A DNA stretch of 7,861 bases, taken from NCBI GenBank assembly GCA_018060305.1, contig JAGOWF010000123.1:1-7861 (forward strand). The letters are read 5' to 3'. A program made the translations under genes and the position numbers. The notes under the pieces were generated by a model. It ran no database searches. It was not told where the DNA came from and worked only from the letters and a program-made list of their open reading frames with translations. The stretch's first letter is position 1. Every line of letters begins with the position of its first letter. The DNA is from Pyrinomonadaceae bacterium (lineage in GTDB: Bacteria; Acidobacteriota; Blastocatellia; Pyrinomonadales; Pyrinomonadaceae). This document shows, one piece after another, positions 3,718 to 7,861 of this stretch.

Positions 3718-6700
3718 ATGGTAAAGTTCAGCGTCCCGGCCTTGTGTCTATTGCTCTTATCGGCGTTTGCGGCCGTGCCCGTCTCGGCCATCCCTGACGA
3801 GCGCCCGGGCCCGCGCGCCGTGGCCGCCCAGCAGGTGGTCGAGAGCGTTGATATCCAGGGAAATCGCAGGCTGCGTGACGAGGACCTCTTGTATTACGTC
3901 AAGACCCGCGCGGGCGACGTTTACGATCCCACAGCCCTCGAACGGGACCTAAAAGAGCTGCTGTCGCTCAACTTTTTTGATAAGACCGCCACGCGCGTCC
4001 TCGTCGAGGACGGCATCCGCGGCGGCGTCAATGTCATATTTTCGGTCCGCGAGCTGCCCATCATACGCGACCTGCAATTTAAGGGTTCAAAGGCGATTAG
4101 CGAATCGGACATCCTCAAAAACTTTCGCGAAAAACGCGTCGGCATCTCAAAGGAATCCGTCTATGACCCCGTAAAAGCCCGCGGCGCCACCCGCGTGCTC
4201 CGCGAACTGCTCGCCGCAAAGGGCTACCCGAACGCCACGATCACCGTCCAGGAAGAAGAGGTCTCGGCCACCTCGATCGCCCTGACATTCAATATCGACC
4301 AGGGCAATAGGTCGCGCATCGTCAAGATCGAGTTTGAGGGGAACGACCATTTTAGCGACGGCGAACTGCGTGGTGCCCTGCAATACGTAAAGCCGACCGG
4401 CCTCATCTCGCGTATCAAGGGGATGGACATTCTCCATCTCGAAAAGCTCCAGGCCGACCTGCAGCGCAACGTCCGCGCCCATATGTGGTCGAAAGGCTAT
4501 TTTCAGGCCCGCATCGGCGAACCGCGCGTCGAGGGCATGGGCTACAAACGCACGGGATTCCCGATATTAAAGGCCTTTCCGCTGCCGCTCGTCACCTCAA
4601 AGGACGACACGCTGCGCATCATCGTGCCGGTCACCGAGGGCAAGGTCTTTCGCGTCGGCGAGCTAAAGGTCGAGGGCAATTCTATCTTTTCAGAACAGCA
4701 GATCCTCGGCTACGTCGGCCTCAAACAAGGCGAGATCGCCGACGGCAAACGGCTGCAGGACGCAGTATTTGAGGACCTAAAGAAGGTTTACGGCTCGCAG
4801 GGATTCGTGCAGTACACGGCCGAGTTTGACCCGCAATTCAAAGATAATCCCGCCAAACCCGGCGAAGGCATCGTTGATATCACCATCACCATCGAGGAGG
4901 GCAAACAGTTCCAACTGCGGCGGCTCGAGTTTACGGGAAATACCTTCACCCGCGACAAGGTGCTCCGGCGCGAGTTCCTGCTAAACGAAGGTGATACCTA
5001 CAACCAGAACTTCCTCGAGATATCGCTGGCCAGACTGAATCAGACCCAATATTTTGACCCGATTGACAAGGACCAAGATGTCGAGATCCGGACCGATGAA
5101 GAAAAGGCCGACGTTGACCTGGTCGTCAAAGTAAAGGAAAAAGGCCGCCAGCAGATCTCATTCAATGGCGGGCTCGCCGGCATCGGTGGATCGTTCTTTG
5201 GACTTGAATATTCGACGAATAACCTCGCTGGCCGCGGTGAGGTGCTCTCTTTCAGTGTCGGCTACGGTAATCGACAGAGGAGTCTTCAGTTCAGCTATCA
5301 GGAGCCATATTTTCGCGATCGCCCGATCGCTGTTGGGCTCTCGGTGTTTGCCAGTCGGTATAAGTTCTTTGGCGAAGGCACGTTCCTGACCCAAAACCCC
5401 GATGTGCTAAACGACCTGTTCAACCCGTTGGGGTCGGTGGTGACCGATGAGGCTAACCTGTTTACCCAGAGTACCTATGGCGCGAATGTCTTCGCGACGG
5501 CACCGTTGTCGGAATTCTTTTTTAAGAAACGACGCTTTACACAATTCTCACGCATTGGCCTGACGTATCAACTAACGGCGACAAGCATCGAGGATCCCGA
5601 GGTTAACTCACTCGGTGATCCCGCGGCGACGATCCCTGTCATCTACCGCCAGCCTAACATTCTCACCAGCCGCATCGTCGGGACGTTTGCTTACGACACC
5701 CGACAGCCGGCGGCCAACGGGATCGATACTGTAGGCGGACGGCAATTGTCGCTTTCGTTTGGCTTCGCGGGCCTTGGGGGTGATGTTCGGACATACCAGC
5801 CGAACCTTCAGTATTCGCAGTTCATTCGTGTCAGGAACAAGAAGTCGAAGACTCCGGACGTGCTTGCTTTTCGTGTGTTAGCGGGAACGATCGGCACGTG
5901 GTCGGTCAAGGACAAGATCCGGAATGCGAACTCTCTGTCGTTCATTGGCGGGGTGCCGATCTATGAAAGGTACTTCCTCGGAAGTGAAAATGATATTCGT
6001 GGATACGAGTCACGATCGATCGGCCCGATCTCACCGTTTGACACCTATGTGACGAGCCGGAACGTGGTTGTTGCCACGAATGCGGCGGGAACGGCCAACA
6101 CGCAGACCGGACTCGATGATCGTACGCGGGACGAGATAATGTCCATCGGAATGCTGACAGGGGCCGGCGGTGCTAATCCGGCGCTCTACACGCGCAACTT
6201 CCGCTTCATCGGCGGTGACACGCAGTTCCTTGCAAATGTTGAATACCGTCGGCCCCTATTCGGGCCCGCGACAATGGCGATCTTCGCCGACGTTGGTTCC
6301 GTATTCAACCTGCGCAAGTCGGGGACGCAGATGATCAACAGTGAATTTCTGCCGGACGAACAACTGATCGGTGCGGGCCGCCTCACGGCGCTGGCCTTGA
6401 TAAATACGCCCGTGCTCGAGAGCAGTTTCGGCAGTCTCCTGTACTACCGAAATCGCGTGATGACCAAAACAGATTTCATCAATGAGTTTTGCCGCGGAAA
6501 CCGTTTTGGCTGTCCGACCGCTCTCTCGCCGCAGGTCCAGCAGTTGTTTCTCCGTGGCGAGGTCCAGCAGAACTCATTGCTAAGGGTCGATGACGCGAAA
6601 TTTGGCAAGCTCAACGACTTTAAGTCGAGCGTTGGCGTCGAACTCCGTGTTCAGGTGCCGATCGTCAATGTCCCGTTTCGCTTGATCTACTATTTCAATC

Positions 6701-6795
6701 CAAACGGAAAGTTCGGGCTTACCGAAGAATTGCCAGGCATTTTTCTCCCCGGCAAACGCAACGGGTTCCGCTTTACGGTGGGAAGGACATTTTAG
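3718..6795 (+). CDS. bamA: BamA outer-membrane protein assembly factor (Omp85 family)
   Basis: BamA inserts and folds beta-barrel proteins into the outer membrane. The 1025-aa product begins with a signal peptide (MVKFSVPALCLLLLSAFAAV, probable cleavage after PVSA, residue 24). Five POTRA domains follow, at about 41-112, 113-196, 197-308, 309-395 and 396-476; several have the typical V-x-x-G-N start (VDIQGNRRL, IEFEGNDHF, LKVEGNSIF, LEFTGNTF). The barrel spans about 477-1025 with YQEPYFRDRP (526-535), the IRGY motif of loop L6 at 760-763, and a C-terminal phenylalanine (VGRTF), the usual barrel-end signal. It is about 200 residues longer than the E. coli protein. Much of the excess lies after the IRGY strand, at about 772-830 and 865-965, where loops hold a Cys925/Cys932 pair. 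The start has no clear Shine-Dalgarno motif but matches the signal peptide, and no other in-frame ATG occurs nearby. Codon use changes near 5160. skp follows 141 bp downstream. Confidence 0.96.
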   Translation: MVKFSVPALCLLLLSAFAAVPVSAIPDERPGPRAVAAQQVVESVDIQGNRRLRDEDLLYYVKTRAGDVYDPTALERDLKELLSLNFFDKTATRVLVEDGIRGGVNVIFSVRELPIIRDLQFKGSKAISESDILKNFREKRVGISKESVYDPVKARGATRVLRELLAAKGYPNATITVQEEEVSATSIALTFNIDQGNRSRIVKIEFEGNDHFSDGELRGALQYVKPTGLISRIKGMDILHLEKLQADLQRNVRAHMWSKGYFQARIGEPRVEGMGYKRTGFPILKAFPLPLVTSKDDTLRIIVPVTEGKVFRVGELKVEGNSIFSEQQILGYVGLKQGEIADGKRLQDAVFEDLKKVYGSQGFVQYTAEFDPQFKDNPAKPGEGIVDITITIEEGKQFQLRRLEFTGNTFTRDKVLRREFLLNEGDTYNQNFLEISLARLNQTQYFDPIDKDQDVEIRTDEEKADVDLVVKVKEKGRQQISFNGGLAGIGGSFFGLEYSTNNLAGRGEVLSFSVGYGNRQRSLQFSYQEPYFRDRPIAVGLSVFASRYKFFGEGTFLTQNPDVLNDLFNPLGSVVTDEANLFTQSTYGANVFATAPLSEFFFKKRRFTQFSRIGLTYQLTATSIEDPEVNSLGDPAATIPVIYRQPNILTSRIVGTFAYDTRQPAANGIDTVGGRQLSLSFGFAGLGGDVRTYQPNLQYSQFIRVRNKKSKTPDVLAFRVLAGTIGTWSVKDKIRNANSLSFIGGVPIYERYFLGSENDIRGYESRSIGPISPFDTYVTSRNVVVATNAAGTANTQTGLDDRTRDEIMSIGMLTGAGGANPALYTRNFRFIGGDTQFLANVEYRRPLFGPATMAIFADVGSVFNLRKSGTQMINSEFLPDEQLIGAGRLTALALINTPVLESSFGSLLYYRNRVMTKTDFINEFCRGNRFGCPTALSPQVQQLFLRGEVQQNSLLRVDDAKFGKLNDFKSSVGVELRVQVPIVNVPFRLIYYFNPNGKFGLTEELPGIFLPGKRNGFRFTVGRTF

Positions 6796-6803
6796 CGTGA
6801 AGA

Positions 6804-6832
6804 TTGACTTTCAATAGCCGTTTAATTACCAT
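6804..6832 (+). promoter_or_regulatory. Sigma-70-like promoter for skp/ompH
   Basis: TTGACT (6804-6809, five of six) and TACCAT (6827-6832, four of six) are separated by 17 bp, starting 8 bp after the bamA stop. Transcription would begin near 6839 and give a leader of about 98 nt. I see no terminator between bamA and skp, so read-through from bamA may add to this promoter. Confidence 0.5.
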
Positions 6833-6936
6833 TGCGTTTCTTTTTTCAGAAACCGGAAGCAACATTAACGAGTATTTAGGTTTCAAAGATTTCAGACAGC
6901 ACTGTTTCGTTTACGAGTAAGGAGTTTTGGACAAGA

Positions 6937-7551
6937 ATGAATAGGATCAAATATTTTGCCGCCGCCGCAGCCTTTGCTGCTTTTTTTGCCATTTCGGCGT
7001 TCGCTCAGGGCGGAAATACAACAACGCCGACCAAGATAGGTTGGATAATCACGGCCGCGTTCGGTGATGATAAAGAGGGAATCACAAAGTATGTGAATGC
7101 GGAAAAGGCCCTTGACGCAGAAATGAAGCCTCGATTGACCGAGCTGCAGACGCTTCAGACCAGAATGCAGGCTCTTTCTGAGGAGATCAAGAAGATGAGC
7201 GGCAATCCGGCTGTTCCTGTTGACCAGAAGACCATTGCTGCGAAGCAGGACGAGGGTCAAAAGCTCCAACGCGAGTATGAGTTTAAGCAAAAGGAAGCCC
7301 AGGCATCATACGGCAAGCGCCGCGAAGAAATTATGGCCCCCATATCAACCGCCATCTTTCAGGCCCTTCAGGAATACGCCAAAAAGAATGGTTATTCTGC
7401 AGTGATCGATATCAGCACGCTTGGCGCCGCGGATCAGCCAAGCCCATTGCTTTTTCTTGAACCCGCAGCAGATATTACCAAGGCGTTCATTGCCTATTAC
7501 AATACACGCCCCGCGACTACTGCATCGACCGGACCGGCCAGACAGCCCTGA
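6937..7551 (+). CDS. skp: Skp/OmpH-family periplasmic chaperone
   Basis: Skp is a trimeric periplasmic chaperone that holds unfolded outer-membrane proteins on their way to BamA. The 204-aa product has a signal peptide (basic NRIK, an Ala/Phe-rich core, cleavage likely after SAFA, residue 23). A short strand KIGWIITAAF follows, then a long charged helical stretch (about 53-150) suited to the coiled-coil tentacles, including LTELQTLQTRMQALSEEI and QKLQREYEFKQKEAQ. The C-terminal body is YSAVIDIS...LLFLEPAADITKAFIAYYN. The Pro/Thr-rich tail (191-204) looks disordered. Length is somewhat above the usual 160-180 aa. TAAGGAG (6918-6924) lies 12 nt before the ATG and supports this start. The position after bamA is the common arrangement. 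A strong terminator follows. Confidence 0.92.
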   Translation: MNRIKYFAAAAAFAAFFAISAFAQGGNTTTPTKIGWIITAAFGDDKEGITKYVNAEKALDAEMKPRLTELQTLQTRMQALSEEIKKMSGNPAVPVDQKTIAAKQDEGQKLQREYEFKQKEAQASYGKRREEIMAPISTAIFQALQEYAKKNGYSAVIDISTLGAADQPSPLLFLEPAADITKAFIAYYNTRPATTASTGPARQP

Positions 7552-7578
7552 GGTCGCGATCAAACTAGCCACGAACGA

Positions 7579-7607
7579 GCCGGTGAAATTGCCTTTTACC
7601 GGCTTTT
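7579..7607 (+). terminator. Rho-independent terminator between skp and fabZ
   Basis: GCCGGTGAAA (7579-7588) pairs with TTTTACCGGC (7594-7603) in a 10-bp stem with one G-T pair and a 5-nt loop, followed by TTTT (7604-7607). It starts 28 bp after the skp stop, so fabZ probably needs its own promoter or partial read-through. Confidence 0.85.
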
Positions 7608-7634
7608 CGCATATATGTGTATATTCGCTGCAAT

Positions 7635-7861
7635 ATGATCATTCTAGATTCGATCGCAATTCAGGAAATACTTCCGCATCGCTATCCGTTTCTGTTGGTC
7701 GATCGGGTCGTTGAGCTTGAACCGCGAAAGCGCATTGTCGGCATCAAGCAGGTCACAACGAATGAGAATTTCTTCCAGGGCCACTTTCCCGGAGCCCCGG
7801 TAATGCCTGGCGTCCTCCAGATCGAGGCTCTGGCACAGGTCGGGGCGATTCTGGTCTTGCG
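7635..7861 (+). CDS. fabZ: 3-hydroxyacyl-[acyl-carrier-protein] dehydratase FabZ, N-terminal part (3' end outside the window)
   Basis: FabZ removes water from 3-hydroxyacyl-ACP in the elongation cycle of type II fatty-acid synthesis in the cytoplasm. The 75 residues present start MIILDSIAIQEILPHRYPFL and include LLVDRV, the active-site segment FFQGHFPG with catalytic His50, and PVMPGVLQIEALAQ with catalytic Glu64, all in the family's standard order. The start at 7635 gives the normal N-terminal length. There is no clear Shine-Dalgarno motif before it. An AT-rich TATATT (7620-7625) would put a transcript start only a few bases upstream, so leaderless or weakly led translation is possible but unproven. 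In many diderms the order is skp, lpxD, fabZ, lpxA; here lpxD is not between skp and fabZ. Confidence 0.95.
   Translation, partial: MIILDSIAIQEILPHRYPFLLVDRVVELEPRKRIVGIKQVTTNENFFQGHFPGAPVMPGVLQIEALAQVGAILVL

Noticed and set aside
4147..4482. Minus-strand open frame of 111 aa inside bamA
   Set aside because: It is an antisense shadow of the high-GC POTRA-coding region; the plus-strand frame is a clear BamA.
7620..7625. TATATT as a fabZ -10 box
   Set aside because: No -35 box lies at suitable spacing, and the upstream bases belong to the terminator stem. It is noted in the fabZ entry only as a weak possibility.

Overview
The window reads as a chromosomal stretch of a diderm (LPS-type, outer-membrane-bearing) bacterium with moderately high GC. 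It encodes a BamA outer-membrane assembly factor with a Skp/OmpH chaperone and FabZ downstream, next to a ClpC-type AAA+ unfoldase. The protein style and the REP-like, heptamer-rich intergenic DNA remind me of Acidobacteriota of the Blastocatellia/Pyrinomonadaceae kind, but that placement is inference only.

Left part (1-2220): the 3' end of clpC closes with three consecutive in-frame TAG codons and a strong hairpin/T-tract terminator. A compact type II toxin-antitoxin pair follows, made of an unfamiliar 84-aa antitoxin and a RelE/ParE-fold toxin that overlap by ATGA. Only 8 bp separate the toxin stop from a convergent minus-strand gene for a 128-aa protein of unknown function. That gene has a recognisable promoter (TTGACA, 17 bp, TAGTGT) and a Shine-Dalgarno motif that fixes its start.

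Middle part (2300-3600): about 1.3 kb of repeat-dense DNA without an intact gene. A Y1/HUH (IS200-like, REP-associated type) transposase gene on the minus strand is broken by a one-base frameshift that separates its HUH motif from its catalytic tyrosine. Short GC-rich hairpins flank it on both sides. On its 5' side six of them form a mirror-symmetric block (F-G-H facing I-J-K). After this come a short 3' gene remnant, a degenerate 7-bp tandem array, a run of six G-tracts compatible with a G-quadruplex, four 18-bp operator-like repeats spaced 22, 21 and 32 bp (near whole helical turns), and a second 7-bp tandem array.

Right part (3600-7861): bamA (1025 aa: signal peptide, five POTRA domains, long barrel), then skp/ompH behind its own probable promoter, a strong intrinsic terminator, and the 5' part of fabZ. 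BamA folds outer-membrane proteins and Skp carries them across the periplasm. FabZ supplies acyl chains and is often encoded beside lpx genes, but lpxD, usual between skp and fabZ, is absent here. Glycine codon use shifts inside bamA at the POTRA/barrel junction, which could reflect a mosaic gene or an assembly join.
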